Of a stretch of 64,000 nt of DNA, positions 33,259 through 42,403 are shown one piece after another (position 1 is the first letter of the stretch; every line of letters starts with the position of its first letter). Made by a program: the position numbers and the translations under genes. The notes under the pieces were generated by a model. The model saw nothing but the letters and a program-made list of their open reading frames with translations, searched no databases and was not told the DNA's origin. This stretch comes from an uncultured Holophagaceae bacterium (GTDB taxonomy: Bacteria; Acidobacteriota; Holophagae; Holophagales; Holophagaceae): assembly GCA_903913215.1 (NCBI GenBank), contig CAIWKE010000013.1:1-64000 (forward strand). Direction: 5' to 3'.

Positions 33259-36200
33259 TTACTTCGGTTTCAGCTCACTGAGCAGGGCCTTGACGGCGGC
33301 TTGCAGCTGCTCGTCGGTGCCAGCGGCCAGGGCAGCGGGGTTGTTGGCCACGCGGAGGTCCGGCTCCAGCTGGTTGTTCTCGCAGAACTTCCCGTCCGGG
33401 GTGCGCCAGCCGCCTTCGGGGATGCCGAAGACGAGGCTGTGGTCGATCTGGGCCTCCCACCACACAAAGGTGCCGGTGCCGGGGACGGGCATGCCCACGG
33501 TGCGGCCCAGGCCCTTGAGCTTGTAGGCCACGGGGAAGAGGTGGGCGTCGGAATAGTTGCCCTCGCCCATGACCACGATGGAGGGCTTGATCCACTTCAG
33601 CTGGGGCTCGTAGCCCCAGGCCTGGCCGTGGGGGATGATGTCAAAGTACTTCTTGCCGCTCAGGAAATCCGAAAGCACCTCGTGGAGACTGCCACCGCCG
33701 TTGAAGCGGGTGTCCACCACCAGGGCTTCCTTGTCCGGGAAGCGACCCAGAACCTCGTCGACCACGGTGCGCATGCTGGGGTCATTCATGCCACGGACGT
33801 GCACGTAGCCCAGGCGCCCGCCGGAGGCCTTCTCCACCAGGGCCCGGCTGCGGTCCACCCAGCGCTGGTAGAGCAACTGGGCCTCCTGTTGGGGGCTGAT
33901 GGCCTTGACCGGCACCTCCCAGGTGTCGCCGGACTTGGGGTCCTGGAGCTTGACCAGGACGAAATGCCCGGCCTTCCGGTTCAGCAGGGGGGTGTAGTCT
34001 TCGTCCGCACGGAGCTCCTGGCCGTCGATGGCCAGCAGCAACTGCCCAGGCTTGGCCTTGGCAGCGCCCAGAGTCAGGGGGCCGCTGGCCAGGACCTCGG
34101 CGATGCGCAGGCCCTTGGCTGCGGGCTTGGGATCGAAGAAGAGGCCCAGGGAGGCGGTCTGGTCGGTGTTCTCCTGGGGAGGGGCGTAGCGGCAGCCCGT
34201 GTGGGAGCCGTTCAGTTCACCCAGCATCTCCCCCAGCATCTCGGCGAAGTCATAGTTGTTCCGGATATGGGGCAGGAAGCGGGCATAGGCATCGTGGTAG
34301 CCCTTCCAGTCCACGCCATGGAGGTCCGCCACATAGAACTTCTTCTCCACCTGGCGCCAGGCGTGCTCGAAGATGTAGGCCCGCTCTTCGCGGGGCCGCA
34401 GCACCATCTCGCCATTCACCGCAATGGGATCCCGCTTGCCGGATTCCGCATCCACCTTGGAGAGGCGGCCATCCGCTAGCACGAAGAGGGCCTTGCCGTC
34501 CTCGGCCCGGGCGGCGGTGGCCTCCTTGGCGTCGAGCTTGGCCAGTACCTTGGTCTCCTTGGTGCGAAGGTCCGTGACCCAGAGGTCAAAGCCCTTCTCG
34601 AACTTCGCCAGGTAGTAAAGCTTCTCGCCCTTGGGATCCACCAGGGCCTCACCCAGATCCGCTGTGTGGATTGTGAGGCGCGCCTTGCGCTGCTCCAGGC
34701 CCTCCCAGTCGATGACCAGGGGCGGCACAGGCTTCTTCTCGTCCTTGTCGGAGGTCTTGGCATCCTTCTTGGCCTCCTTGGCTTCCTTCTCCTCCCGCTC
34801 CTTCACCAGGGCGAATTCCTCCTTGGTGAGCTGGTAGCGCTCCCAGGCCTTCTGGGTGAGGAAGATTCCGAAGATATCGCTGGTGGCCCCTTCCTGGTCC
34901 AGCTTGCGGTTGCCCTCACGCTCCGTCGTCCAGTAGGCCAGGGCCCCATCGGCAGAGATCCGCGGGCGGCTGTCCGAGAAGCCGCTGCGGCTGAGGTTCA
35001 CCAGCTTGCCGCTGCCATCCGCAGCCAGCAGGCCCACGTCCTGGATGCCGCCCAGGGGCTGCACATCGAAGGCGAAGAAGAGCCACTTGCCATCCGGAGT
35101 CCAGCGAAATTCCTGGTCCCCGTCCGAGTAGGAGTAGTTGCGGGCGGCCGGGTAGAGGGTGCGGACCTTCCCGCTCTCGAGGTTGAGTACGTTGATGCCG
35201 GTGCGCTCATGGAGGTAGGCCACCTCCTTCCCATCTGGGGAGAATTGCGGCTGGAACTCGTCGGCAGGGGTGGCGAGGATGGCCTTCTCCTCCAGCTGGG
35301 TGGAGGCGTAGAAGACGGTCTCGTCCTTGCGGACCAGCGAGCAGGTGTAGAGGTCCCAGCTGCCACCCCGCTCAGAGGCGTAGAGCAGCGTCCGTCCATC
35401 AGGGCTGAAGCTGACGGAGCGCTCTTGGGCGGCGGTGTTGGTGATGCGCTTGGTGAGGCCGCCGTCCACACTACTGACGAAGACCTCGCCCCGAGCCACG
35501 TAGGCCACTTCCTTGCCACTGGGCGAGACAGCCATTTCCGTGATACCCGCAGTGATGGGCAGGATCCGGTCGGCAGCCCCGCGACCATCCGTGACGAGCT
35601 GGACCGCCACCTTCCGGGGCGCGGCGCCCTCCTTCAGGGTGTGGAGTTCGCCGTTCCAGGCGAAGCAGAGGGTGCGGTCCTGGGCCACACTAAGGAAGCG
35701 CACCGGGTGCTTCTGGAAGCTGGTGAGGGCCTGGGGCGCGGGCTTCTCCAGGGCGCTGCGGTAGATGTTGAGGGTGCCATCCTGCTCGCTAAGGTAGAAG
35801 AAGGACTGGCCATCCGGGGCGAACACGGGATTCCGGTCTTCGCCATGGAAGGTGGTGAGGGTGCGGAAGCTGCCTGCGGCCCGGTCGAAGAGCACGATAT
35901 CCCGGGTCACGGCGGAGGTGTGGTGCTTCCGCCAGGGATCCTCATAGCCCTTCACGTCCTGGTAGATGATTCGGGAGCCCGTAGCGTCGAAGACACCCAG
36001 CTCCATGGGCACCGTGGAGACCAGCCGCGCCTGGCCGCCGCTCACGGGCACCGTGTAGGTCTGGGGGAAGCCCCGGTATGGGAACTGGGCGTTCTCGGCG
36101 GTGCCAGTGCGGCTCGAGGTGAAGAGGATCTCCTTATCATCGGGCGTGAAAGCCGAGGGGAACTCATTCGACGAGTGGAAGGTGAGGCGCTTGGCCTCGC

Positions 36201-36501
36201 CCCCAGCGGCAGGCATCACGAACACGTCGAAGTTGCCGAAGCGGTCGGATGCAAACGCGATGCTGCGCCCGTCGTGGGACCAGACCGGCATCTGGTGGTG
36301 CCCCTCGCCCCGGGTGAGGGGAATGGCCTCGCCCCCGGCGGCGGGCACGCGGAACAGATCCCCTTGGTAGCCGAAGACGATGGTGCGGCCGTCCGGCGAA
36401 ATGGCGGGATAGCGCAGCCAGAGCGGAACCTCCGCCCAGGCAGCGACAGCCTGGCAGAGAACAAAGAGGATTCCGAGCAGCGTGCGCCAGTGATTCAACA
36501 T
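33259..36501 (-). CDS. Tricorn-like S41 peptidase 1
   Basis: A secreted protein of 1080 residues with an N-terminal signal (LLGILFVLCQAVAAWA). Repeated TolB/WD40-like blades (WLRYPAISPDGRTIVF, VFAPDGQSFFYLSE, QFSPDGKEVAYL) form beta-propellers up to about residue 680. A Lys/Glu-rich linker, a PDZ-like segment (SGPLTLGAAKAKPGQLLLAIDG) and a C-terminal S41 core follow. The catalytic candidates are His in LNGSHTG (about 766) and Ser in GNYSDAHLFP (about 983), matching the tricorn H746/S965 arrangement. It probably degrades peptides in the periplasm. GGGAG lies five bases before the ATG. A paralogue lies at 57,160. Confidence 0.88.
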   Translation of the reverse strand: MLNHWRTLLGILFVLCQAVAAWAEVPLWLRYPAISPDGRTIVFGYQGDLFRVPAAGGEAIPLTRGEGHHQMPVWSHDGRSIAFASDRFGNFDVFVMPAAGGEAKRLTFHSSNEFPSAFTPDDKEILFTSSRTGTAENAQFPYRGFPQTYTVPVSGGQARLVSTVPMELGVFDATGSRIIYQDVKGYEDPWRKHHTSAVTRDIVLFDRAAGSFRTLTTFHGEDRNPVFAPDGQSFFYLSEQDGTLNIYRSALEKPAPQALTSFQKHPVRFLSVAQDRTLCFAWNGELHTLKEGAAPRKVAVQLVTDGRGAADRILPITAGITEMAVSPSGKEVAYVARGEVFVSSVDGGLTKRITNTAAQERSVSFSPDGRTLLYASERGGSWDLYTCSLVRKDETVFYASTQLEEKAILATPADEFQPQFSPDGKEVAYLHERTGINVLNLESGKVRTLYPAARNYSYSDGDQEFRWTPDGKWLFFAFDVQPLGGIQDVGLLAADGSGKLVNLSRSGFSDSRPRISADGALAYWTTEREGNRKLDQEGATSDIFGIFLTQKAWERYQLTKEEFALVKEREEKEAKEAKKDAKTSDKDEKKPVPPLVIDWEGLEQRKARLTIHTADLGEALVDPKGEKLYYLAKFEKGFDLWVTDLRTKETKVLAKLDAKEATAARAEDGKALFVLADGRLSKVDAESGKRDPIAVNGEMVLRPREERAYIFEHAWRQVEKKFYVADLHGVDWKGYHDAYARFLPHIRNNYDFAEMLGEMLGELNGSHTGCRYAPPQENTDQTASLGLFFDPKPAAKGLRIAEVLASGPLTLGAAKAKPGQLLLAIDGQELRADEDYTPLLNRKAGHFVLVKLQDPKSGDTWEVPVKAISPQQEAQLLYQRWVDRSRALVEKASGGRLGYVHVRGMNDPSMRTVVDEVLGRFPDKEALVVDTRFNGGGSLHEVLSDFLSGKKYFDIIPHGQAWGYEPQLKWIKPSIVVMGEGNYSDAHLFPVAYKLKGLGRTVGMPVPGTGTFVWWEAQIDHSLVFGIPEGGWRTPDGKFCENNQLEPDLRVANNPAALAAGTDEQLQAAVKALLSELKPK

Positions 36502-36525
36502 AGGTCTCCCGGGGTTGGCCTATCC

Positions 36526-36536
36526 ACTTTAAGGCA
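36526..36536. promoter_or_regulatory. Shared upstream motif, copy 2
   Basis: The same ACTTTAAGGCA 11-mer as at 33,192-33,202, in the same orientation, 25 bp upstream of the tricorn-like gene. Confidence 0.35.
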
Positions 36537-36667
36537 AGCCCGGGCCAGTGGGTGGAGTCGGCAAGGGTCGCCCAGCTGGACCGGAGTTCGCGGAGGTCCG
36601 AGGGGCACCCCGATTGGACAGCCCATGTCCAACCCCAGGCCCGAAGCTTTAGGTTCTGGAGGTGTTC

Positions 36668-36952
36668 ATGAGCCCATTCAACGCCCTGCCCCTCACGCAC
36701 CACGCCCGCGCCCGCATGGACGGCCGCCGCATCCCCGCAGAGGCGGTGGAGATGGTGCTCCAGTTCGGCCGCCTGGTCTGGGCCCGGGGTGCCCAGATCC
36801 ACGCCCTGGGCCGCAAGGAGGTCCAGCAGGCTTCCCATTGGGGGCTGGACCTGCGCCCCTACGCGGGCCTGCAGGTGGTCTGCGCCCCCAGCGGCGACAT
36901 CCTCACGGTCTACCGGAACCACGACTTCAAGCGCCTGCGCCGGGCGGCTTGA
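36668..36952 (+). CDS. DUF4258-domain small protein
   Basis: A protein of 94 residues. HHARARMDGRRIPAEAVEMVLQ near the start and a C-terminal VYRNHDFKRLRR with a central IHALGRKEV strand match DUF4258, small proteins related to toxin/RelE-like folds or stand-alone domains. A GGAGGTG site lies just upstream, fixing the ATG at 36668. No antitoxin-like partner is adjacent: the next gene on the right is an unrelated unknown protein. Confidence 0.7.
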   Translation: MSPFNALPLTHHARARMDGRRIPAEAVEMVLQFGRLVWARGAQIHALGRKEVQQASHWGLDLRPYAGLQVVCAPSGDILTVYRNHDFKRLRRAA

Positions 36953-36984
36953 TAACGAAGACGGGTAAACCACGAAGAGGCTTT

Positions 36985-37341
36985 ATGAAAGGACAGCCCA
37001 TGCATTCCGACAACCTATTCCCGGAACCCCTCAGCGGCACCTGGCGGGGCTGGTGGCGTCAGGGCCTGCGCGAGGGCCACGAGGCCCTGCGCCTCACGGT
37101 GACGGGCCGCCGCATCCAAGGTTCCGGCCAGGACCAGGACGGCGCCTTCGCCCTGGAGGGGGTGTTGCAGCCGGATGGCAGCGCTGTCCTCACCAAGCGC
37201 TACACCCTGCCCGCCCTGCAGACCATCGAGCGCCGCGCCTGCCTGGGCCAGTGGAACGGCCGCGTGCTGCGCGGCACCTGGGCCGATGAGCGTGCTCCGC
37301 AGAGCCTCGGGCCCTTTTTGATGTGGCCGAGTCAGGAGTAA
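36985..37341 (+). CDS. Small hypothetical beta-rich protein
   Basis: A protein of 118 residues from ATG 36985, or 113 from ATG 37000, which has AAAGGA before it. The body alternates Trp/Gly turns and strands (LSGTWRGWWRQG, LRLTVTGRRIQGSGQD, WNGRVLRGTWADE), reminiscent of a lipocalin- or avidin-like barrel, but I cannot assign a family. It lies 32 bp after the DUF4258 gene in the same direction. Confidence 0.55.
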   Translation: MKGQPMHSDNLFPEPLSGTWRGWWRQGLREGHEALRLTVTGRRIQGSGQDQDGAFALEGVLQPDGSAVLTKRYTLPALQTIERRACLGQWNGRVLRGTWADERAPQSLGPFLMWPSQE

Positions 37342-37359
37342 GGGCGCTGCTTTCGCGGC

Positions 37360-39243
37360 TCAGACGTCCTTGGCCAGTAGCCCATTGATGCGCCGGATGA
37401 GGTCGCTGGGGTCGGCCAGGCGGGAGCCTTCGGCCAGGACGGCCTCGGCGTGGAGGAGGCGCAGGTGGTTCTCCAGGCGGGGATCCGCGGGGTCCGCGGC
37501 GTGGATGGCCTTCAGGGCCTGGACGGCGGGGTGCTCGGGGTTCAGCTCCAGGATGCGGGGGCTGGGGCCCTCGTCGGACTTTCGCAGTTTGGCCAGGATG
37601 CGCTCCGTGTGGGCGTCCAGGCCATCATCGGCGGCCACCAGGCAGGCGGCGCTGTCCGTGAGGCGCTTGGAGAGGCGCACTTCCCGCAGCTCCGGCAGCT
37701 TTTCGCTGAGCAGGGTCAGCAGGGGCTGGAAGGCCGCGGCGGCCTCCTCGCCCTTCTTCTGGTCTTCGGCCGGCAGCTCCGGGGCGTGGCGGTCCGCGGG
37801 CTTGAGGGCCTTGCCCTGGAACTCCATGAGCATGGGGAACACGAAGGGATCGATGGGATCCGTGAGCAGCAGCACGTCCCAGCCCTTCTTGCGGAAGGCC
37901 TCCAGGGCCGGGGCGTGCTCCAGGGCGGGGCGGTCCTCGCCGATCATGAAGTAGATGTCCGTCTGGCCTTCGGGCATGGCCTCGAGATACTGGGCCAGGG
38001 TCGTGAACTTCCCCTTCTCGGTCTGGAGGCTTTCAAAGAGCAGCAGCTTGGCGATGGCTTCCTTGTTGGCCCAGTCGCGGCCCAGGCCCTCCTTGAGGAT
38101 GGGGCCCAGCTCACCGAACAGCGTGACGTAGGCATCGTAGTCGGAGGTCTTGAGGTCCTCCAGGGCCTGGAACACATTCTTCACAAGGCTCTTCTGGATC
38201 TTCTCCAGCAGGGGGTTGTGCTGCAGCAGCTCCCGGGACACGTTCAGGGGCAGGTCTGGGCAGTCCACCACGCCCTTCACGAAGCGGAGGTAGGGGGGCA
38301 GCAGCTGCTCGCAGTGGTCCATGATCTGCACGCGGTTGATGTAGAGCCGGGGGCCCACCTTGGCCTCGCCGAACTGCATCTCGTAGCTCTTCTGCTTGGG
38401 GATGTAGAGCAGGGCCTTGAACTCCAGGGCGCCCTCGGCGGCGTAGTGGATCACCTTGGCCGGGGCCTCGAAGTCCCCGGAGATCTGCTGGTAGAAGGCC
38501 CGGTGCTCCTCGGGCGTGACGTCCGCCTTGCTGCGCAGCCAGAGGGCCTTGCGGGAGTTGAGCGTCTCCTCCTCAGTGGTCTTCGTCTCGCCCTCGCCCT
38601 TCTCCACGTCCATGACGATGGGGTGCTCGATGAAGTCCGAGAACTGCTTCACCACGGCCCGCAGCCGCCAGGACTGGAGGAACTCCGCCTCCTCGGCCTT
38701 GAGGTGCAGGATGACGTCCGTGCCGCGCCCGGCCCGCTCTGCGGGTTCCACGGTGAACTCGCCCAGACCGTCCGAGGTCCAGCGCACAGCCGCCGTTTCG
38801 CCCACGCCCCGGGACACCACGCTGACCTTATCAGCCACCATGAAGGCCGAGTAGAAGCCCACGCCGAACTGGCCGATGAGCTCGGGCCGCTTGGGGGCGT
38901 CGGTCTTGCCCAGGCTTTCCAGGAACTCCCGGGTGCCCGAGCGGGCGATGGTGCCCAGGTGCTCGATGATGGCCTCCCGGTCCATGCCCACGCCGTTGTC
39001 CGAGACCGTCAGCGTGGCCGCCGCCTCGTCCACGGCGAGCTTGATCTTCCAGTCCCGATCTCCACCCAGCAGCCCCTCGTTCTCCAGGGAGTTGAAGCGG
39101 ATCTTGTCGATGGCGTCGCTGGCGTTGCTGAGCAGCTCCCGGAGGAAGATCTCTTTATGGGAGTAAAGCGAGTGGGTGATGATGCTGAGGATCTGCTTCA
39201 GCTCGCTCTTGAACTCGCGCTTTTCGACGGTGGAATCGGACAT
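37360..39243 (-). CDS. htpG: Molecular chaperone HtpG (Hsp90)
   Basis: A protein of 627 residues, the normal HtpG length. The GHKL ATPase domain has FLRELLSNASDAIDKIR, DNGVGMDREA, IGQFGVGFYSAF and a GTDVILHLK end. The middle domain carries LYINRVQIMDHCEQLLPPYL, then NVSRELLQHN. The C-terminal dimerisation domain is complete. It is an ATP-driven protein-folding chaperone in the cytoplasm. GGAGG lies four bases before the ATG. Confidence 0.97.
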   Translation of the reverse strand: MSDSTVEKREFKSELKQILSIITHSLYSHKEIFLRELLSNASDAIDKIRFNSLENEGLLGGDRDWKIKLAVDEAAATLTVSDNGVGMDREAIIEHLGTIARSGTREFLESLGKTDAPKRPELIGQFGVGFYSAFMVADKVSVVSRGVGETAAVRWTSDGLGEFTVEPAERAGRGTDVILHLKAEEAEFLQSWRLRAVVKQFSDFIEHPIVMDVEKGEGETKTTEEETLNSRKALWLRSKADVTPEEHRAFYQQISGDFEAPAKVIHYAAEGALEFKALLYIPKQKSYEMQFGEAKVGPRLYINRVQIMDHCEQLLPPYLRFVKGVVDCPDLPLNVSRELLQHNPLLEKIQKSLVKNVFQALEDLKTSDYDAYVTLFGELGPILKEGLGRDWANKEAIAKLLLFESLQTEKGKFTTLAQYLEAMPEGQTDIYFMIGEDRPALEHAPALEAFRKKGWDVLLLTDPIDPFVFPMLMEFQGKALKPADRHAPELPAEDQKKGEEAAAAFQPLLTLLSEKLPELREVRLSKRLTDSAACLVAADDGLDAHTERILAKLRKSDEGPSPRILELNPEHPAVQALKAIHAADPADPRLENHLRLLHAEAVLAEGSRLADPSDLIRRINGLLAKDV

Positions 39244-39279
39244 GGTGCCTCCAAAGTGCTGAACCCTTTTTATAGCGCA

Positions 39280-39312
39280 AAAAAAGAAGGGGCCAACCGG
39301 CCCCTTCTTTTT
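39280..39312 (-). terminator. Rho-independent terminator of the HU gene
   Basis: AAGAAGGGGCC-AACC-GGCCCCTTCTT is a perfect stem flanked by A and T runs, so it can work in both directions. It lies just past the HU stop and before htpG. Confidence 0.9.
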
Positions 39313-39325
39313 CGATCAAACCCTA

Positions 39326-39646
39326 CTACTTCTTCTTGGCAGCAGCCTTCTTGGGGGCAGCCTTGGCCTTGGCGGCCTTCGCAGCCTTGGAGGCCTTGAA
39401 GCTCATGGACTTGCTGGCGGCGATCTTGATGGGGGCGCCAGTCTGGGGGTTGCGGCCGGTGCGGGCCTTGCGGGTCTTCTGGCTGAAGGTGCCGAAGCCG
39501 ACGAGGGTGACCTTGCCGCCCTTGCCAACGTGGCCGGCGATGGAGTCGAGCAGGCAGCCGATGGCGGCAGCAGCAGCGACCTTGGTGATGTCGGCAGTCT
39601 TGGCGACGGCTTCGACCAGTTCAGCCTTGGTGAGGTTCTCGGCCAT
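39326..39646 (-). CDS. hup: HU-family DNA-binding protein with Lys/Ala-rich tail
   Basis: A nucleoid protein of 106 residues. The body has MAENLTKAELVEAVAKTADI, then GKVTLVGFGTF and RTGRNPQTGAPIKIAA, which forms the DNA-clamping arm. A C-terminal extension of about 16 residues rich in Lys and Ala (KAAKAKAAPKKAAAKKK) goes beyond the usual ~90-residue HU and recalls histone-H1-like tails seen in several phyla. AGGAGG lies nine bases before the ATG, and a strong terminator follows the gene. Confidence 0.95.
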   Translation of the reverse strand: MAENLTKAELVEAVAKTADITKVAAAAAIGCLLDSIAGHVGKGGKVTLVGFGTFSQKTRKARTGRNPQTGAPIKIAASKSMSFKASKAAKAAKAKAAPKKAAAKKK

Positions 39647-39741
39647 GGTGGTGGCCTCCTGTATGAAAGCGCCAACGGGCGCGGAGTTATGTGCCGTCTG
39701 GATCTTGCCTCAATTCCTCCAAAGTTCAAGCAATGTTTTTT

Positions 39742-40230
39742 TCACTTTTTTTCAAGAGGGACCCCTCGTAGCCCCAGGATTTGCGCGGCCTGGGGGGCAT
39801 CCACCCCCAGGGCGGCCCCCGCCTGGGCCAGGGTCCAGCCCCCCTCCAGAGCCCCGGAGATGAAGGCCAGGCGTGCATCTGCGAGCATCCGAGGGGTATG
39901 GCCGTCCCCCTGTCCATCCTCCGCCAGGAGGGCCCGGAAGAGCAGGCGCTCCAGGCCCGGACCCAGCTGGGGCTCAGGATTCCTGGCCTTCCGCACCGAC
40001 CCCAGGGACCTTACAATGCCCCCCTCCTGGACGATCCGCCCCCGCTTCTGGAGCCCCAGGAGTCGCCCGTAGAGGCGCCGCGCCAGGCGCCCCTTGGCCC
40101 CCCGACTTGATCGCGAGGACACCAACAGCACCGCAAAATGATCCAGCAGCGTCCGCCGCAGCACCCCCTCCGGGTACTGCTCCGTGAGCACCTGGTAGAT
40201 CCAGGCCCCGCTGAGACGGGCTACAGCCAT
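39742..40230 (-). CDS. Hypothetical protein with C-terminal helix-turn-helix-like segment
   Basis: A basic protein of 162 residues in the last position of the sigma/anti-sigma operon. The C-terminal GWTLAQAGAALGVDAPQAAQILGL looks like a helix-turn-helix. The frame is open much further upstream, but that part lies antisense-free inside the preceding gene's sequence in a shifted frame; the ATG at 40230 lies 28 bp after that gene's stop. No family is recognised. Confidence 0.5.
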   Translation of the reverse strand: MAVARLSGAWIYQVLTEQYPEGVLRRTLLDHFAVLLVSSRSSRGAKGRLARRLYGRLLGLQKRGRIVQEGGIVRSLGSVRKARNPEPQLGPGLERLLFRALLAEDGQGDGHTPRMLADARLAFISGALEGGWTLAQAGAALGVDAPQAAQILGLRGVPLEKK

Positions 40231-40258
40231 GGGGAGGTTTCTGAAACCTTGAGACGCA

Positions 40259-41650
40259 TCATTCTCCCCGCTCCCACATCCAATCCCCCTGTTTGAGGTT
40301 GTGGCGCGGCGGCTTCTGCGTGTCCAGGGCCACTTGGCCCCTTTGGTCGAGGCCGTCCCAGCCGAGGGCGTAGAGACGGTAGCCCAGAACGCCCTTGCGG
40401 TATTGAAGGGGTTGGCCGTGGTTGCTGAGGTCGCCGGGCAGCTGGGCGGTGAAGGCGGGCAACAGGTCCTGGAGGCGCTCGGGGTAGGCGTGGCGGGCCA
40501 GGTGGTGGCGCTCCAGGGCGCAGGCCACGCGGGCCTGGTCCAGGCTGGACTGGGTGTGGGCCACGCGGGAGTTCCAGTCGGCGTCGTCGGTGATGATGAG
40601 CCGCGCCAGGAAGTTATAGGGCCGGCGCGGGGCCTGGGTCCACTGGGCGGTGGCCCGCTCGCTGGCACGCGCGTCCAGGGTGTGCTGGACGGGGTCGATG
40701 ATGTCGATCCACTGGGCCCGCCGCTGCTGCTCTGCGCGGATCTGATTCTGCTGGATCCAGCCCCTGGGCACGAAAAAGGGGAACAGGTAGTCGGCCAGGC
40801 GCCCGCTCTTGGGATCTCCAAAATAGTGGGGCCGGGGCCAGAGGGGGGCTGCGGCCATCTTCTGCATGTTCCCCCGGATATAGACGGATTCGGCGGTCCA
40901 GGAGCGTTGCCAATTCGTCAGGAGATCCACGCCGCTCAGGCCGGCCTGGAGGCTTGCCAACTGGGCCTCGTTCCAACGCTGCTCATGCAGGCCCTCCCAG
41001 ATGGGCTGCAGGGCGATCCGCACGTAGCCGATGCGCAGGAGCTGGCTGATGAGCTGGGGCTCCCGCTCCAGGTGGTGCACCACACGGAGGAGGGTCAGCA
41101 CATCGTCGAGAGCCGCCTGGGACTTCCCGGCGCGCAGGGCGATGAGGGCACGCAGGGAGAGGACCCTGGCCCGCTGGCGCAGGCCCAGAAGCGCCGGAAT
41201 CTCGTCGTTGTAGACGCGCATGATGCGGCTGTGGGGACGTAGCGAGGCCTCTTCCAGGCCCCGGAGCTGCTCCGCGAAAGGCTCCAGCAGGCTGCCCAGG
41301 TCCGCCACCTTCAACTGGGCCTTGAGAGCCTCCTGGTCCACGACCCGGCCCTGCTCCCAGGCCCGAAACAGCTCCCCATCGGAAAGCGCCGCAGGTAGGA
41401 CTGGCCCTTCAGGCTGAGGCCGGCCCGCGATGGCGTCCGCCACGCCCGGGTGCTGGGCGAAGTTCTCCGCATCGGGGATGAGCGGGGGGGCCAGTTCTTC
41501 CAGGCTCAGGGGCTGGCCCAGGGCCTTCGAGGTCACCTCCCAACGGGCCAGGGCCCGAGCACCGCGCCAGTTCTCGATGCCGTGGAAAATCAGGAGGAGG
41601 CCCGCCAGGACGAGCAGGATGCCGGAGAGGCGCTTGAGGAAGGTCTTCAT
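40259..41650 (-). CDS. Membrane-anchored hypothetical protein
   Basis: A protein of 463 residues with one N-terminal transmembrane helix (ILLVLAGLLLIFHGIENW) and a long extracytoplasmic helical region. The C-terminus has ALERHHLARHAYPERLQDL and LPGDLSNHGQPLQY followed by YRLYALGWDGLDQRG. That end pattern occurs in many large-genome Bacteria proteins of unknown role and resembles the tail of pseudopilin-like proteins. It follows the anti-sigma gene by 57 bp, so it is a likely target or co-regulated partner of the ECF sigma factor. Confidence 0.6.
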   Translation of the reverse strand: MKTFLKRLSGILLVLAGLLLIFHGIENWRGARALARWEVTSKALGQPLSLEELAPPLIPDAENFAQHPGVADAIAGRPQPEGPVLPAALSDGELFRAWEQGRVVDQEALKAQLKVADLGSLLEPFAEQLRGLEEASLRPHSRIMRVYNDEIPALLGLRQRARVLSLRALIALRAGKSQAALDDVLTLLRVVHHLEREPQLISQLLRIGYVRIALQPIWEGLHEQRWNEAQLASLQAGLSGVDLLTNWQRSWTAESVYIRGNMQKMAAAPLWPRPHYFGDPKSGRLADYLFPFFVPRGWIQQNQIRAEQQRRAQWIDIIDPVQHTLDARASERATAQWTQAPRRPYNFLARLIITDDADWNSRVAHTQSSLDQARVACALERHHLARHAYPERLQDLLPAFTAQLPGDLSNHGQPLQYRKGVLGYRLYALGWDGLDQRGQVALDTQKPPRHNLKQGDWMWERGE

Positions 41651-41707
41651 GATGAGTTCCTTGTGGGATGCTGCGTCTGGAAGGACTACCGTCCCGCGCC
41701 CATCCGG

Positions 41708-42403
41708 TTACAGGTTCAGCTGGCCCAGGCGCTGCTCGGCACGGTGACGGACTGCGGGACTGAGCCGCTCCTCGCGCACCAGGCGGCGGAGGGCCTCGGT
41801 GGCGCGCTGCTGCCGCAGGGCCGACAGCAGGTCGATGAGGGCCAGCTGTACCTCGGGCCGCTCCTGGCCGGGCAGGAGGGCCTCCACCCGGCGGCTGAGC
41901 TCGGGCTCCGCGCCGAAGAGGTAGAGGGCCTCCACGGCGGAGAGGCGCACCTGGATCTCGGGATCCCGCTGGACCCGGTCCAGGAGGGCCGAAAGAATGT
42001 CGCCCTGTCCCACGCTGCGGGTACTCACCTGGGCGATGGCCTCCAGGCGCTCCCCGGTGCTGCCGCGCTGGAGGCGGGCCTGGGCGGGATCCAGGTGCGC
42101 GTCATTGCCCCGCAGCAGGTAGCCCAGGCCCACGCCCAGGGAGAGCAGGAGCAGGGCCGCCGTGCCCAGGGGCAGCCACCAGCCGCCGCGGGCGGGCTGC
42201 GGAGACCGGGCCAGTTCGGTGGCCAGACGCTGGTGGAAGCGCCGCGTGAACTGCGCGGAAGGCTCCGGCTGGGGCAGCTCCCGCAGGGACTCCCAGAGCC
42301 GCTGGACCTCCTGGCAGTGGGGGCACTGGGCTCCGTGGAGGGCCAAGTCCCCTGGCAGGGGTTCACCGGACAGCAGGTGTTCCTGGAAGGCCTGGCAGCT
42401 CAT
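41708..42403 (-). CDS. Anti-sigma factor with zinc finger, transmembrane helix and HEAT-like repeats
   Basis: A protein of 231 residues. The N-terminal FQEHLLSGE...HGAQCPHC resembles the His-x3-Cys-x2-Cys zinc finger of anti-sigma factors. A transmembrane helix (LGTAALLLLSLGVGLGYLL) spans about residues 78-97. The C-terminal half has HEAT-like helices (QVRLSAVEALYLFG, EVQLALIDLLSAL). It overlaps the sigma gene by four bases (ATGA), so the pair is translationally coupled. It should hold the sigma factor inactive at the membrane until a signal is sensed by the outer repeats. Confidence 0.8.
   Translation of the reverse strand: MSCQAFQEHLLSGEPLPGDLALHGAQCPHCQEVQRLWESLRELPQPEPSAQFTRRFHQRLATELARSPQPARGGWWLPLGTAALLLLSLGVGLGYLLRGNDAHLDPAQARLQRGSTGERLEAIAQVSTRSVGQGDILSALLDRVQRDPEIQVRLSAVEALYLFGAEPELSRRVEALLPGQERPEVQLALIDLLSALRQQRATEALRRLVREERLSPAVRHRAEQRLGQLNL

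Noticed and set aside
36668-36952. A toxin-antitoxin pair with the DUF4258 protein as toxin.
   Set aside because: No small antitoxin-like gene is adjacent; the neighbour is a beta-rich protein of unknown function.
34666-37341. An 891-codon open frame antisense to the tricorn-like gene.
   Set aside because: It is the complement of a well-supported high-GC gene, and its translation is His/Gly/Ala-rich with no domain. Only its last ~118 codons (36,985-37,341) look like a real gene.
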